This document shows, piece by piece, positions 1 through 8,248 of a stretch of DNA of 64,000 nucleotides (position 1 is its first letter; every line of letters starts with the position of its first letter). The DNA is from Actinophytocola sp963825445 (GTDB lineage: Bacteria; Actinomycetota; Actinomycetes; Mycobacteriales; Pseudonocardiaceae). The position numbers and the translations under genes are program-made. The DNA lies in the NCBI GenBank assembly GCA_963825445.1, contig CAWGTM010000009.1, forward strand, positions 62,001-126,000, written 5' to 3'. A model generated the notes under the pieces. The model ran no database searches. It was not told the DNA's origin and worked only from the letters and a program-made list of their open reading frames with translations.

Positions 1-1
1 C

Positions 2-283
2 ATCTGGGACCAGGTGGCGTTGGACCTGGACGGGCCCATCCAGGCGATCGCCGGGTTGACCCTCGACGGCGCGGACGACGTCACCGGCCTTGGCCAGCGG
101 CTCGGCATCGACACCAGCTACGAGAAGGCGCGCAGCGAGATGGAAGCGCAGTTCAAGCAGGCGGTCGAGTACTTCGGCGTCATGGCGTCCGCGGTTCGCG
201 AGGTGGCCGACAACTACGAGCGGCAGGAAGCCGCGAACGCCGAAGGATTCACGTCCACGCAGGGCGAACTGGGGGGCAACTGA
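2..283 (+). CDS. WXG100-like small protein, 5' end outside window
   Basis: The reading frame is already open at the left edge, so the 5' end is probably missing; a GTG at 14 is the first possible start inside the window. The visible 89-94 residues are acidic and predicted helical, with no signal peptide, and end in a Gly-Gly-Asn tail. Size, helix content and coupling to the next gene (stop and start share one base, TGATG at 281-285) resemble WXG100/ESX-type partners of type VII secretion, but I see no clear W-x-G motif in the part shown. No secretion ATPase is in the window. The family assignment is inferred from context. Confidence 0.6.
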   Translation: MWDQVALDLDGPIQAIAGLTLDGADDVTGLGQRLGIDTSYEKARSEMEAQFKQAVEYFGVMASAVREVADNYERQEAANAEGFTSTQGELGGN

Positions 284-1032
284 TGAGCTCGACCGTTGAG
301 GACGCCCTGGCCCAGGCCCGGGACATCGACTCCGACTTCCGTGGCTTTTTCGACAAGGTCAACAGCGTGATGGACTGGGTGCCCGGGTTCCTCGAGCACC
401 TGATCCAGCCGATCATCGACGGGATGAACTGGCTGGGCGAGAAGATCAAGGGTTTCTGGGACGGCGTCAAGGAGTTCCTGGACAACACGGGTAGCCCCAG
501 CAAGCTCGAGGCCCACGCCGAGGTGCTGTCCGGCACCATCATGCCCGCGCTGCAGGCCATCTCGGACAAGATCACGCCCTCCAAGCTGCCGAGCAACGTC
601 GAGTGGTCCGGCAGCGGCGCGACCGCCTACTTCGGCGTCGTGGGTGAGCAGAAGTCGAGCGCCGACACCGCGCGCGACCTGTCCGGCGAGCTCAGCAACA
701 CGCTGAAGGAACTCGCCAACGCGATCGAGAACTTCTGGATCGCCATGGGCCTCGCGTTCGCCTCGCTGATCGTCGGCACGGTCGCGGCCATCGCCGAGGC
801 CTGCACGGTCATCGGCATCCCGCCGGCCATCATCACGATCTGCGCCGCCATCGGCATCGCCCTCGGTGCCATCACCGTCGCGATCACCGAACTCAAGTCG
901 ATCTACGACACGATCGACACGTCGCAGGACAAGATCGACCAGGGCCTCGTGAAGCTGGGCGAGGACTGGGCGATGGCCACTCCCGCGGCCCAGGCCAAGA
1001 TCGACAACCCGGGCGAGTGGACCCCGTCATAG
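283..1032 (+). CDS. WXG100-superfamily-like protein with hydrophobic C-terminal half
   Basis: A 249-residue protein translationally coupled to the preceding gene. Residues 1-145 are helical with many aromatic residues and contain E-W-S-G-S-G near residues 107-112, a W-x-G-type turn as in WXG100 proteins. Residues about 151-200 form a long hydrophobic stretch, enough for two membrane-spanning helices, followed by a polar helical tail. This resembles the large ESX-associated substrates or toxin N-terminal regions of actinobacteria. No toxin domain is recognisable after the hydrophobic part. A perfect terminator follows at 1053-1087. Family level is moderately supported and function is unknown. 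Confidence 0.65.
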   Translation: MSSTVEDALAQARDIDSDFRGFFDKVNSVMDWVPGFLEHLIQPIIDGMNWLGEKIKGFWDGVKEFLDNTGSPSKLEAHAEVLSGTIMPALQAISDKITPSKLPSNVEWSGSGATAYFGVVGEQKSSADTARDLSGELSNTLKELANAIENFWIAMGLAFASLIVGTVAAIAEACTVIGIPPAIITICAAIGIALGAITVAITELKSIYDTIDTSQDKIDQGLVKLGEDWAMATPAAQAKIDNPGEWTPS

Positions 1033-1052
1033 CGGCGGAACACCCTTAGCCG

Positions 1053-1087
1053 GCAACGACCACCACGGCCACCGTGGTGGTCGTTGC
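1053..1087. terminator. Bidirectional intrinsic terminator (perfect 16-bp stem)
   Basis: GCAACGACCACCACGG (1053-1068) is followed by a 3-base loop and its exact reverse complement (1072-1087). It lies between the convergent genes ending at 1032 (+) and 1091 (-), so it can serve both. There is no U-tract, as is usual in high-GC actinomycetes. Confidence 0.85.
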
Positions 1088-1090
1088 TCG

Positions 1091-1837
1091 TTACGGGGAC
1101 TGGTGGATCTGTGGGGCCGCCTGCTCGTGGACCCAGCGGTGGCCCGCCTTCGCCGCTCGTTTCAGGGCTGACCGTTCGCCCAGGTAGTCGCCGGCCATGC
1201 CCACGATCGGCAGCATGCCCAGCACCCGGTGGTAGAACCGGCCGTGGGGGCGTTTCTCCAGTTCGTCGGAGATGTCCAGCAGCAGTTTGCCCTGTCGCCA
1301 CAACCACTTGGCCGCCGGTTTCAGGCCGAGCCGCTTGCCCTCCGGCAACGAAGCCGGCTCCTCAGAACCAACAGGCTCGACGTCACCCGCCGCCACTTCC
1401 GGGGAGATGTCCCGGTCGAACAGCACCTTCGCCAGCAGTCGGACCCGCGTGGCCGGATCGTCCACCCCGTGCTCGGACGCGATCGCGCACAGCAGCAGAC
1501 CCTGGCCGGCCGAACCGAGCATGTCCTGCAGCGGCAGCCGGTCGCCGAGCGCACCCGCGAGCCCCGTGACCGACGCGGCCAGCGACGTCAGCCTGCCGAC
1601 CCGGCTGACCCACCAGTCGGACCGTTCCTCGACCGTCAGCCTGGCCCAGCTGTCCGACCCGGGGTAGCGCACCTGCGCCAGCCGCCGTCGGAGCCGGGCC
1701 AGGAGCGCGGCGTCGACGTCCGGGTCGGCGTCCGCGCCGGAGAGGTCGACGTCGTCGTGGCGCAACCGGTCCACCATGGGCCCGCAGCCGCGCACGAAGA
1801 CCCGCAGCACGGCAGCCACTCGCTCATCGCTGATCAC
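1091..1837 (-). CDS. Conserved hypothetical protein downstream of a TetR gene
   Basis: A 248-residue protein of unrecognised family. The N-terminal half is Asp/Leu/Arg rich and helical. Residues about 85-125 include a Gly/Ala/Leu-rich helix, and the C-terminal 60 residues are basic with a short hydrophobic patch (L-G-M-L-P-I-V-G-M-A-G), possibly membrane-associated. The start overlaps the end of the upstream TetR gene by 14 bases, so the two are probably co-transcribed from the TetR promoter. I cannot assign a function. Confidence 0.7.
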   Translation of the reverse strand: MISDERVAAVLRVFVRGCGPMVDRLRHDDVDLSGADADPDVDAALLARLRRRLAQVRYPGSDSWARLTVEERSDWWVSRVGRLTSLAASVTGLAGALGDRLPLQDMLGSAGQGLLLCAIASEHGVDDPATRVRLLAKVLFDRDISPEVAAGDVEPVGSEEPASLPEGKRLGLKPAAKWLWRQGKLLLDISDELEKRPHGRFYHRVLGMLPIVGMAGDYLGERSALKRAAKAGHRWVHEQAAPQIHQSP

Positions 1838-2558
1838 GCTCGGGGGAGTACCCAGCGACCCGCACCGCCAACCCGTCGAGGATCCGGTTCAGGCCGTACT
1901 CGATGTCCGGCTCGGGTGAGCTGTCCGCGTACTCCTGCGCGGCGATCATCCGCGCGAGGATCGGGTACCCGCGCTCGGCGAGCAGCGGGTACAGGAACCC
2001 GGTCATCTCGGCCGACTGCACGGGGGTCAGCGGGCCCTCGTCCAGGCCACGGGCGAGTCCGGCGGACGTGCGTGCGTACCCGTCGAGCAGGATGGCGGAC
2101 GAGAGCCACTCGTCCTCGGGGATCCCGGACCCGGTGAACACCGAGAGCAGCGCCTCCAGCCAGCCGAGCAGGTTCGGCGTGACCGGCGCACCCCGCACGG
2201 GAATGTCGAGCATCCACGGCCGGGTCCGGTAGCGCTCGAACAGTGCCCTCGTCCAGGCCCCGGCCCCCTCTCGCCAGCCACCGGGCAGGTGGGCGGGCGG
2301 TGGCCCGCAGGCCGCGTCGACCAGGAGCAGCAGCAGCTCGTCCTTCGCGCTGACGTAGCGGTACAGCGCGTTGGCCGTCAGCCCGAGCCTGCTGGCGATC
2401 TTCGGCAGCGACAGTCCGGCGAAGCCTTCCTCGTCCGCCAGCTCCAGCGCCGCGTCGATGATGCCGGTCACGCTGTGTGCCGGTTTCGGCCCCCGACGTG
2501 CGGGCGGCGGGAACCCCCAGACGGCGGCGATGCCGGGTGGGAGGAAATCGCTGGACAT
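1824..2558 (-). CDS. TetR/AcrR-family repressor of the adjacent ABC exporter
   Basis: A 244-residue TetR-type repressor. An N-terminal helix-turn-helix (about residues 25-70, with L-G-L-T-A-N-A-L-Y-R-Y-V as recognition helix) precedes a C-terminal ligand-binding domain of the TetR_C type used with drug-efflux regulators. I chose the ATG at 2558 because GGAAAGG sits about nine bases upstream; an in-frame ATG at 2588 lies inside the probable operator and has no ribosome site. The gene is divergent from the small membrane protein/ABC exporter operon at 2632 with an inverted-repeat operator between them, so it most likely represses that exporter and itself. Confidence 0.88.
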   Translation of the reverse strand: MSSDFLPPGIAAVWGFPPPARRGPKPAHSVTGIIDAALELADEEGFAGLSLPKIASRLGLTANALYRYVSAKDELLLLLVDAACGPPPAHLPGGWREGAGAWTRALFERYRTRPWMLDIPVRGAPVTPNLLGWLEALLSVFTGSGIPEDEWLSSAILLDGYARTSAGLARGLDEGPLTPVQSAEMTGFLYPLLAERGYPILARMIAAQEYADSSPEPDIEYGLNRILDGLAVRVAGYSPERDQR

Positions 2559-2586
2559 ACGGCACACCTTTCCGCATAGACTGCGC

Positions 2587-2618
2587 ATGTCATAAACTGT
2601 TCATGACATAAACAGTTT
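2587..2618. promoter_or_regulatory. Probable TetR operator in the divergent promoter
   Basis: AAACTGTT (2594-2601) and AACAGTTT (2611-2618) form an 8-bp inverted repeat around a 9-base centre that itself contains ATGACAT. A second copy of the half-pattern, ATGTCAT then AAACTGTT, begins at 2587. The site is AT-rich against its surroundings and lies between the TetR gene and the exporter operon. Assignment as the operator is inference from position and symmetry. Confidence 0.7.
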
Positions 2619-2631
2619 AAAGGAGAGGTAA

Positions 2632-2850
2632 ATGACTGTCCACTCGAACACCACCCAGCACCGTCTCCGCTCGATCCGCCGGGCGTTCACCCTGCTCGTG
2701 CTGAGCGTCAACGCCATCCAGATCGTCGTCTGGTTGTTGATCTGCATCATCGGGTGGCACATCGAGAATCCGTGGTGGCTGTGGTCGCTCGGCGGGGGCC
2801 TACTGATCGTCGGCGGCCTCCGGTACGCGGAGAAGCGGGCGACGACATGA
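2632..2850 (+). CDS. Small two-helix membrane protein leading the exporter operon
   Basis: A 72-residue protein with a basic N-terminus and two hydrophobic segments (about residues 18-42 and 46-63), ending in a short basic tail. It starts at an ATG behind a strong AGGAGAGG ribosome site and overlaps the next gene by ATGA at 2847-2850, so it is translated with the ABC ATPase. It is probably an accessory or regulatory membrane subunit of the exporter. I do not recognise a named family. Confidence 0.75.
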   Translation: MTVHSNTTQHRLRSIRRAFTLLVLSVNAIQIVVWLLICIIGWHIENPWWLWSLGGGLLIVGGLRYAEKRATT

Positions 2851-3569
2851 CCGCGCCGGTCCGCCTCGACGGCGTCCGCAAGACCTACGGCGGGCGGGTG
2901 GTGGCCCTCGACGACGTGAGCGTCGAGTTCCCGGCCGGCACGTTCACGGCCGTCATGGGGCCGTCCGGTTCCGGCAAGAGCACGCTGCTGCACTGTGCGG
3001 CCGGGCTCGACGAGCCGACGTCCGGCGCGGTCACGCTGCTCGGCACGTCGCTCGCCGGCAAGGACGAGACCCAACTGACCGAGCTGCGCCGCGAGCACGT
3101 GGCGTTCGTGTTCCAGGCGTTCAACCTGATGCCCGCGCTGACCGTGTGGGAGAACGTCACGCTGCCCGCGCTGCTCGCCGGCCACGAGCCGGACACCGCG
3201 TGGGTGCGTGAGGTGCTCGACCGGGTCGGCCTCGCCGATCGCGTGAAGCACCGGCCGGCAGAGCTGTCGGGCGGACAGCAGCAGCGTGTGGCCATCGCGC
3301 GGGCGCTCGCCGCCCGCGCCCAGGTGGTGTTCGCCGACGAGCCGACCGGCGCGCTCGACAGCCAGACCGCGCTCGACGTGCTCGGTCTTCTTCGTGAACT
3401 GACCCGCGCCGGGCAGACGATCGTCATGGTCACCCACGACCCGGTGGCCGCGTCGTTCGCCGACCAGGTGCTGTTCCTGGTGGACGGCCGGATCGTCTCG
3501 ACGCTGGCGACTCCTACCGCCGAGCAGGTCTCCGGGCAGCTCGCCCAGCTGCGGCCGGTGGCCGTATGA
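2847..3569 (+). CDS. MacB/LolD-type ABC transporter ATP-binding protein
   Basis: A 240-residue ATPase. Walker A is G-P-S-G-S-G-K-S-T near residues 38-46, the Q-loop is V-F-Q-A-F-N-L, the signature is L-S-G-G-Q-Q-Q-R near 139-146, Walker B is V-V-F-A-D-E-P-T near 160-167, and the H-loop is V-T-H-D. The D-E-P-T-G-A-L-D wording is typical of the MacB/LolD/FtsE class that works with FtsX-type permeases. The start overlaps the upstream small gene and the end overlaps the downstream permease, both as ATGA. Substrates of the class include lipoproteins and antimicrobial peptides or drugs; the substrate here is unknown. Confidence 0.93.
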   Translation: MTAPVRLDGVRKTYGGRVVALDDVSVEFPAGTFTAVMGPSGSGKSTLLHCAAGLDEPTSGAVTLLGTSLAGKDETQLTELRREHVAFVFQAFNLMPALTVWENVTLPALLAGHEPDTAWVREVLDRVGLADRVKHRPAELSGGQQQRVAIARALAARAQVVFADEPTGALDSQTALDVLGLLRELTRAGQTIVMVTHDPVAASFADQVLFLVDGRIVSTLATPTAEQVSGQLAQLRPVAV

Positions 3570-5980
3570 ACCGGCTGGCGCTGGCGAGCCTGCGTCACCG
3601 GCTCGCGGCGTTCGTCGCCACGTTCCTGGCGGTCCTGGTGGGCGCCGCGCTGATCGTCGCGTGCGGTGGGCTGTTCGAGTCGGGCCTGCGCAGTGCGGCC
3701 GTGCCGCAGCGGCTGGCGGGTGCCGACCTGGTGGTCACCGGTCCGCAGGGGTTCAAGCTGCCGGACCAGGAGTCGGAGACCGTCCCGTACGCCGAGCGGC
3801 CGGGGGTGTCGGTCGACCGGCTGGCCTCCATCCGTGCGATTCCCGGGGTCTCCGATGCGTGGGCGGACGTGTCGTTCCCCGCCGTGGTCGCGGGATCCGA
3901 ACCCACGAACGTCCTTTCCGGACACGGCTGGGCGTCGGCCGGGATGACCCCGTACACGCTCACCGGTAGCGCACCGGCCGACGGCGAGGTGGTGCTCTCC
4001 GGCAAGGAGGTGGGCGACCGGGTCGAGCTGGTGGTGGCCGGCGCGCCCGAGACGTTCACGGTGTCCGGCACCGTGTCCGGCGGACCGGACGCGTTGTTCT
4101 TCTCGGCCGGAGACGTCGCGCGGTTCACGCCGCGTGTCGACTTGATCGGGGTCCGGTTGGCCGACGGCGCGTCCATTGAGGACGTTGCCGGGCGCATGCC
4201 GGCCGGGCTGACCGTGCTCACCGGCGACGACCGGGGCGCCGCGGAGTTCCCGGGCATCACGGCCAGCATGCTGCCGCTGATCCTGTTGTCGAGCATCTTC
4301 GGCGGCATGGTCATGGTGGTCATGGCGCTGGTCGTGTGGGCGACCATCAGCCTGTCGGTGCGTCAGCGCCAGCAGGAGTTGGCGCTGCTGCGGGCCACGG
4401 GCGCGACGCCCGTGCAGGTCCGGTCGCTGGTGGTCACGGAGACGATGGCGGTGGCCGGGATCGCCGTGGTGTTCGGTGTGGCGCTCGGCGCGCTGGTCGG
4501 CCGGTGGGTGTTCGACGCGAGTGCCTCGCGGGGCGTGATCCCCATGGCGCTGGAGTTCCGGCAGGGGCCGATCCCGTTCGCCGCCGGGGTGGTGCTCGGA
4601 CTGCTCACGCCGTGGCTCGCCGCCCGCTTCGCCGCCGGTGCGGCCGGGCGGACCAGGCCGATCCAGGCGCTGGCCGAGGCCGCCATCCCGTCGGCCGAGG
4701 TGCATCCGTTGCGGCGGATGCTCGCCATGATCTCCGCGATCGGCACGGTAGGGCTCGCCGTGAGCACCATGTTCCTCGACCCGGAGACGGCGTCCGCGGT
4801 CGGCGGTCCGGCCGTGCTGACGGGTTCGATCGCGGTCGCGCTCTACGGCCCGGAGCTGGTCACGCTCCTGGTGGACCGGTCGTCCGCCGTGCTGCGGCGG
4901 GTGTTCCCACGGCACGGGTCGCTCGTGGTGATCAACACGAGGGCGCGGGCCGTGCAGTTCGCGGCCGTGCTCACGCCGATCACCCTGGCCACGGCCATCG
5001 CGCTCGGCAACATCTACTCGCAGACCACCCACGACGACGCGCTGCTCGACACCGCGGTCGACCAGTTCCAGGCGGACGCGGTGGTCAGCTCGAGCGCCGG
5101 CGGCATCCCGCCGGCGCTCGTCGAGGCGGTGCGGGAGACGTCGGGCGTGACGGCCGCGTCCGGCGTGGTGTTCAGCTCGGGCTGGCTGGAGGAGCCCTAC
5201 GACGAGAAGGGCAGCGACCCGTCGCCGTTCGTGGGCATCGACGCGCCGGACGTGCTGGCCACGCCCGTGACCGCGGGCTCGCTGGCCGACCTGCGTGGTG
5301 ACGCGGTGGCGCTCGACGAGGACGAGGCCGACGACCTCGGCCTGTCGGTCGGTTCGCCCGTCACGCTCCGGCTTGGCGACGCGTCGCGGGTGTCGGTGAA
5401 GGTCGTGGCGTTGCTGGAGGACAGCCCGAGCGTGGTGCTGCCCACGGGTCTGCTGGCCCCGCACACGATGACCGGGCTGCCGTCGAAACTGTTGGTACGC
5501 GGTGTTTCCTCGGTCGACGTCCGGGACTATCCGGGCGTCACGGTCGGCGGACCCGACGCGCTGGCCGTGGAGTTCGAGCAGGGCCTGGGCGTGCAGGCGT
5601 GGATCAACTACCTGCTGGCCGTGTTGGCCATGGCCTACGCGGCGATCGCGTCGGTGAACACCCTGGCCGTGTCGGTCCTGTCGCGGCGGCGCGAGTTCGC
5701 GGCGCAACGCCTGGCGGGCGCCACCCGCCGCGAGGTGGCGGCCATGCTGTCGGCCGAAGCCGTGGTGATCGGCGCGGCGGGCCTGGTGCTGGGCACGGTG
5801 ATCGCACTGTGCACGGTTCTACCCATGGCGGTGGCCGTGGGCGCGTTCATCCCGACGGGTCCACTCTGGGTGTTCCCGGCGACCATCGTGGCCATCCTGG
5901 CGATCGTCTACCCGGTGAGCAGGGTGAGCGCCCGCCTGGCCATGCGGCGCCGAGCCATCGACGCGGTGACCGCAGCCTGA
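3566..5980 (+). CDS. FtsX-family ABC transporter permease (MacB-like)
   Basis: An 804-residue permease with an N-terminal membrane anchor (about residues 10-35), a large extracytoplasmic domain, a first FtsX-type helix group at about 235-380, a second extracytoplasmic domain, and a second FtsX group at about 680-795. This is the duplicated FtsX arrangement used by Gram-positive exporters paired with one MacB-class ATPase. It is coupled by ATGA to the ATPase gene and is the last gene of the TetR-controlled operon. It probably moves a peptide, lipid or drug outward across the membrane. The exact substrate cannot be read from the sequence. Confidence 0.9.
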   Translation: MNRLALASLRHRLAAFVATFLAVLVGAALIVACGGLFESGLRSAAVPQRLAGADLVVTGPQGFKLPDQESETVPYAERPGVSVDRLASIRAIPGVSDAWADVSFPAVVAGSEPTNVLSGHGWASAGMTPYTLTGSAPADGEVVLSGKEVGDRVELVVAGAPETFTVSGTVSGGPDALFFSAGDVARFTPRVDLIGVRLADGASIEDVAGRMPAGLTVLTGDDRGAAEFPGITASMLPLILLSSIFGGMVMVVMALVVWATISLSVRQRQQELALLRATGATPVQVRSLVVTETMAVAGIAVVFGVALGALVGRWVFDASASRGVIPMALEFRQGPIPFAAGVVLGLLTPWLAARFAAGAAGRTRPIQALAEAAIPSAEVHPLRRMLAMISAIGTVGLAVSTMFLDPETASAVGGPAVLTGSIAVALYGPELVTLLVDRSSAVLRRVFPRHGSLVVINTRARAVQFAAVLTPITLATAIALGNIYSQTTHDDALLDTAVDQFQADAVVSSSAGGIPPALVEAVRETSGVTAASGVVFSSGWLEEPYDEKGSDPSPFVGIDAPDVLATPVTAGSLADLRGDAVALDEDEADDLGLSVGSPVTLRLGDASRVSVKVVALLEDSPSVVLPTGLLAPHTMTGLPSKLLVRGVSSVDVRDYPGVTVGGPDALAVEFEQGLGVQAWINYLLAVLAMAYAAIASVNTLAVSVLSRRREFAAQRLAGATRREVAAMLSAEAVVIGAAGLVLGTVIALCTVLPMAVAVGAFIPTGPLWVFPATIVAILAIVYPVSRVSARLAMRRRAIDAVTAA

Positions 5981-6007
5981 CCGCGAACGTACGACTCAGC
6001 GTCGAAC

Positions 6008-6040
6008 CGGTACGACTCGCCGCACCTGCGAGTCGTACCG
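6008..6040. terminator. Bidirectional intrinsic terminator
   Basis: CGGTACGACTCGC (6008-6020) and its exact reverse complement (6028-6040) are separated by 7 bases, between the convergent permease (ends 5980) and IclR gene (ends 6051). A partial extra copy, GTACGACTC, lies upstream near 5989. Confidence 0.8.
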
Positions 6041-6050
6041 TTTCGAGCTG

Positions 6051-6809
6051 CTACGTGAGCAGCGGCGCGACCCGGCGGGTGGCCTTGTCCAGCAGCGCGG
6101 CCAGTTCGGGGAGGCGCTCGTCGGGCAGGCGGACCGTCGGGCCCTGCACGGCGACGGCTCCCAGCGCCGTGCCGTCCGGGCCCAGAACGGGAGCGGCGAT
6201 GGCCCGCACGCCCGGGTTGCGTTCCTCGTCGTTCAGGGCCCAGCCGCGGGTGCGGACGAGCTCCAGCTCCTCGCGCAGCCGGCCGCGGTCGGTGATCGTG
6301 CGGTGTGTGGCCCGCACCAGTTCGCCCAGCCCGGCGATCTGGTCGTCGATCTCGCTGTTTCCGTGTGCCAGCAGGCATTTGCCCATGGCGGAGACGTGCA
6401 TGGGCACCCGGCTGCCCGGCGCCTGGTCGAACCGCAGCGGCTGGTTGGACACCACGTCCAGCACCACGAGCACGTCGTTGCCCGCGCGGATCCCCAGGTT
6501 GATCGACTCGCCGGTCGCCGCGCCCAGCTCCCGCAGCAGCGGCATGGCCTGCTGATAGCCGAGCCGCTCCTCCGCCTTGCGGCCGAGCACCACGAGCGCC
6601 GGGCCGAGCCGGTACCGCTCGGTACGCGGATCCTGCAGCAGCAGGCCGTCCTCGGCGAGCGCGCGGGCCAGCCGGTGGGCGGTGCTCACCGACAGGTCCG
6701 CCTGCTGGGCGAGTTCCGTGCTGCCGAGGCCGTCCTCGGCAGATTCCACGCAGTGCAGCACGGCGAGCGCGCGTTCGATCGCCTGGGTTCCCGATCGGGG
6801 CTGGGTCAC
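6051..6809 (-). CDS. IclR-family transcriptional regulator
   Basis: A 252-residue regulator with an N-terminal winged helix (about residues 1-65; S-T-E-L-A-Q-Q-A-D-L and S-V-S-T-A-H-R-L-A-R-A-L) followed by the IclR effector domain (about 75-250). I chose the GTG at 6809 because the IclR fold begins immediately after it; the frame stays open upstream across the divergent rhodanese gene and those residues match nothing. A perfect inverted repeat at 6852-6870 lies just upstream. IclR proteins usually control catabolic genes for aromatic or carboxylic acids; here the only divergent neighbour is a rhodanese. Confidence 0.88.
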   Translation of the reverse strand: MTQPRSGTQAIERALAVLHCVESAEDGLGSTELAQQADLSVSTAHRLARALAEDGLLLQDPRTERYRLGPALVVLGRKAEERLGYQQAMPLLRELGAATGESINLGIRAGNDVLVVLDVVSNQPLRFDQAPGSRVPMHVSAMGKCLLAHGNSEIDDQIAGLGELVRATHRTITDRGRLREELELVRTRGWALNDEERNPGVRAIAAPVLGPDGTALGAVAVQGPTVRLPDERLPELAALLDKATRRVAPLLT

Positions 6810-6851
6810 GCCGGCATCCTCGCATAACAGATTCGCGCCGGCCTTCCATGA

Positions 6852-6870
6852 TGTGGGAGCACCTCCCACA
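6852..6870. promoter_or_regulatory. Inverted-repeat operator, probably for the IclR protein
   Basis: TGTGGGAG (6852-6859), 3-base spacer, CTCCCACA (6863-6870): a perfect dyad in the IclR/rhodanese intergenic region, 43 bases upstream of the IclR start and 42 bases upstream of the rhodanese start. Function is inferred from position. Confidence 0.6.
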
Positions 6871-6911
6871 AAGTGATTGACATGGTCCCGTCCGGCGCAC
6901 ACCATCAACGC

Positions 6912-7304
6912 ATGAGTGCCGCGACGTTCCTGGAATGGGCGCGAGTGGAGCGGACCCGCATGGAACCGGAGGAGGCCGACGAACTGCGCCGGGCAGGTGG
7001 CCTGCTGATCGACATCAGGCCGCTCGACAACCGGCGCGCCGAGGGAGAGATCCCCGACGCGATCCCCGTGGAACGCATCGTCCTCGAGTGGCGCCTGGAT
7101 CCACAGGGGACGGGACGCCTGCCGGAACTGACGGAGGACACGAGGGTCGTCGTGTTCTGCAACGACGGCACAGCCTCCAGCCTCGCGGCCCGCGACCTGA
7201 AACGGATCGGCCTCCACCACGCGACCGACCTGGTGGGCGGTTACCGCGCGTGGCGGGCCGCCGGCCTGCCCACCCGCGAGGGCGGCTCACAGGCAGTCAT
7301 CTGA
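6912..7304 (+). CDS. Rhodanese-like domain protein (single domain)
   Basis: A 130-residue single-domain rhodanese. A V-V-V-F-C-N-D-G-T-A-S-S loop carries the candidate sulfur-accepting cysteine at residue 83, followed by the usual A-A-R-D-L helix and a C-terminal G-G-Y-R-A-W signature. The active loop is C-N-D-G-T-A-S, not the C-x-x-G-x-R-S of sulfurtransferases, so substrate preference may differ. The ATG at 6912 is preferred to one at 6873, because the upstream residues lie in the operator region and do not match the fold. It stands alone, convergent with the GntR-type gene, and could be controlled by the divergent IclR protein. Confidence 0.85.
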   Translation: MSAATFLEWARVERTRMEPEEADELRRAGGLLIDIRPLDNRRAEGEIPDAIPVERIVLEWRLDPQGTGRLPELTEDTRVVVFCNDGTASSLAARDLKRIGLHHATDLVGGYRAWRAAGLPTREGGSQAVI

Positions 7305-7311
7305 TGGCAGG

Positions 7312-8223
7312 TCAGAGGCGTGTGAGTGTGGCCGTGTTCGCCAGGTCGTAGCCGCCCAGGAGAGTGATCGACTCCTGGACCTCCGGGTCGCGGAGCGCGG
7401 TGATCAGCGGGCGGGCCGCTCCCAGCGCCGCGCCGGGAAGCGCGATGTCGTACGACTCCCACACCAGCGGGACGAACTCCAGGCCCAGTTCGGGGACGTT
7501 CGCGCGTAGACCCAGGCCCGCGTCGGCGATTCCGGCCGTGACGGCCAGCGCCACCTCCAGATGGGAGTGCAGCTCGGGCCCGGCCACCGAATGCGGGGGA
7601 ACGCCCTCCGCGATCAGCAACTGTTCCAACAGGACGCGCGTGCCCGCGCCCTGTTCCCGTTTCGCCACCAGGACTCCCGACAGGTCCGCGGCGGAGGCGA
7701 GGCTCAGAGGGTTGCCGGCCGGGACCAACAGCCCCTGCTCCCGCCGCCACAGGTGCAGTAGGTGAGGGTCCGACTCCCGCAGCAGAGCCCGGGCGAACGG
7801 GGCGTTGTACGTGCCGTCGCGGTGGCGTAGGTGGATGGCCGCGCCGTCGGCCTCGTCGCGTGCCAGGGCCCGTAGTGCCTGGAAGCTGCCGCGGGTGCCG
7901 ACCTGCACGACCGCCGCGTCCACGTGACCCAGCAGGAGTTGCAGTGCCGGGTCGTCGCTGCCCGCCAGGCGGAACACCCGGTCGGCCTCCAACAACCGGG
8001 CCGCCGCCAGCGCGCCTTCCGTGGCGACCCTGGCCCGTCGCCGGTCGCCCAGGGTGAGCACCGCACCCTCGGCCAGCGTCCGGTACGCCCGCGCCACGGT
8101 GGACGTCGTCGTGCCCAGTTCGTCCGCGTACTCGCGCACCGACGGCAGCTCCGCGCCCGGGGCAAGCGCGCCGGACCGGACCCGGCGCGCCAGGTCGGTC
8201 ACGATCTCGACATAACGGGCCAC
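7312..8223 (-). CDS. GntR-type regulator with C-terminal PBP-like domain (candidate Mo/W sensor)
   Basis: A 303-residue two-domain regulator. Residues about 1-70 are a GntR winged helix (L-P-S-V-R-E-Y-A, then T-T-S-T-V-A-R-A-Y-R-T-L). Residues about 95-300 are a periplasmic-binding-protein-like module (P-A-G-N-P-L, then R-E-Q-G-A-G-T-R, then A-D-A-G-L-G) of the type fused to molybdenum-related proteins. The same module forms the C-terminus of the MoeA at 16904-18799. I place the start at GTG 8223; the frame is open further upstream only into the divergent mobA. It probably senses molybdate, tungstate or a cofactor product and controls the island, which is inference from domain sharing and location. 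Confidence 0.82.
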   Translation of the reverse strand: MARYVEIVTDLARRVRSGALAPGAELPSVREYADELGTTTSTVARAYRTLAEGAVLTLGDRRRARVATEGALAAARLLEADRVFRLAGSDDPALQLLLGHVDAAVVQVGTRGSFQALRALARDEADGAAIHLRHRDGTYNAPFARALLRESDPHLLHLWRREQGLLVPAGNPLSLASAADLSGVLVAKREQGAGTRVLLEQLLIAEGVPPHSVAGPELHSHLEVALAVTAGIADAGLGLRANVPELGLEFVPLVWESYDIALPGAALGAARPLITALRDPEVQESITLLGGYDLANTATLTRL

Positions 8224-8248
8224 GCCGGCGAACTCTATCCTCGGTCTC

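Noticed and set aside
1..1032. Complete type VII secretion cluster
   Set aside because: Only two WXG100-like genes are visible; no EccC ATPase, mycosin or membrane components in the window.
2885..5707. 940-codon open frame on the minus strand opposite the ABC exporter genes
   Set aside because: Arg/His/Gly-rich shadow of high-GC coding DNA with no domain; the plus-strand genes have full motifs.
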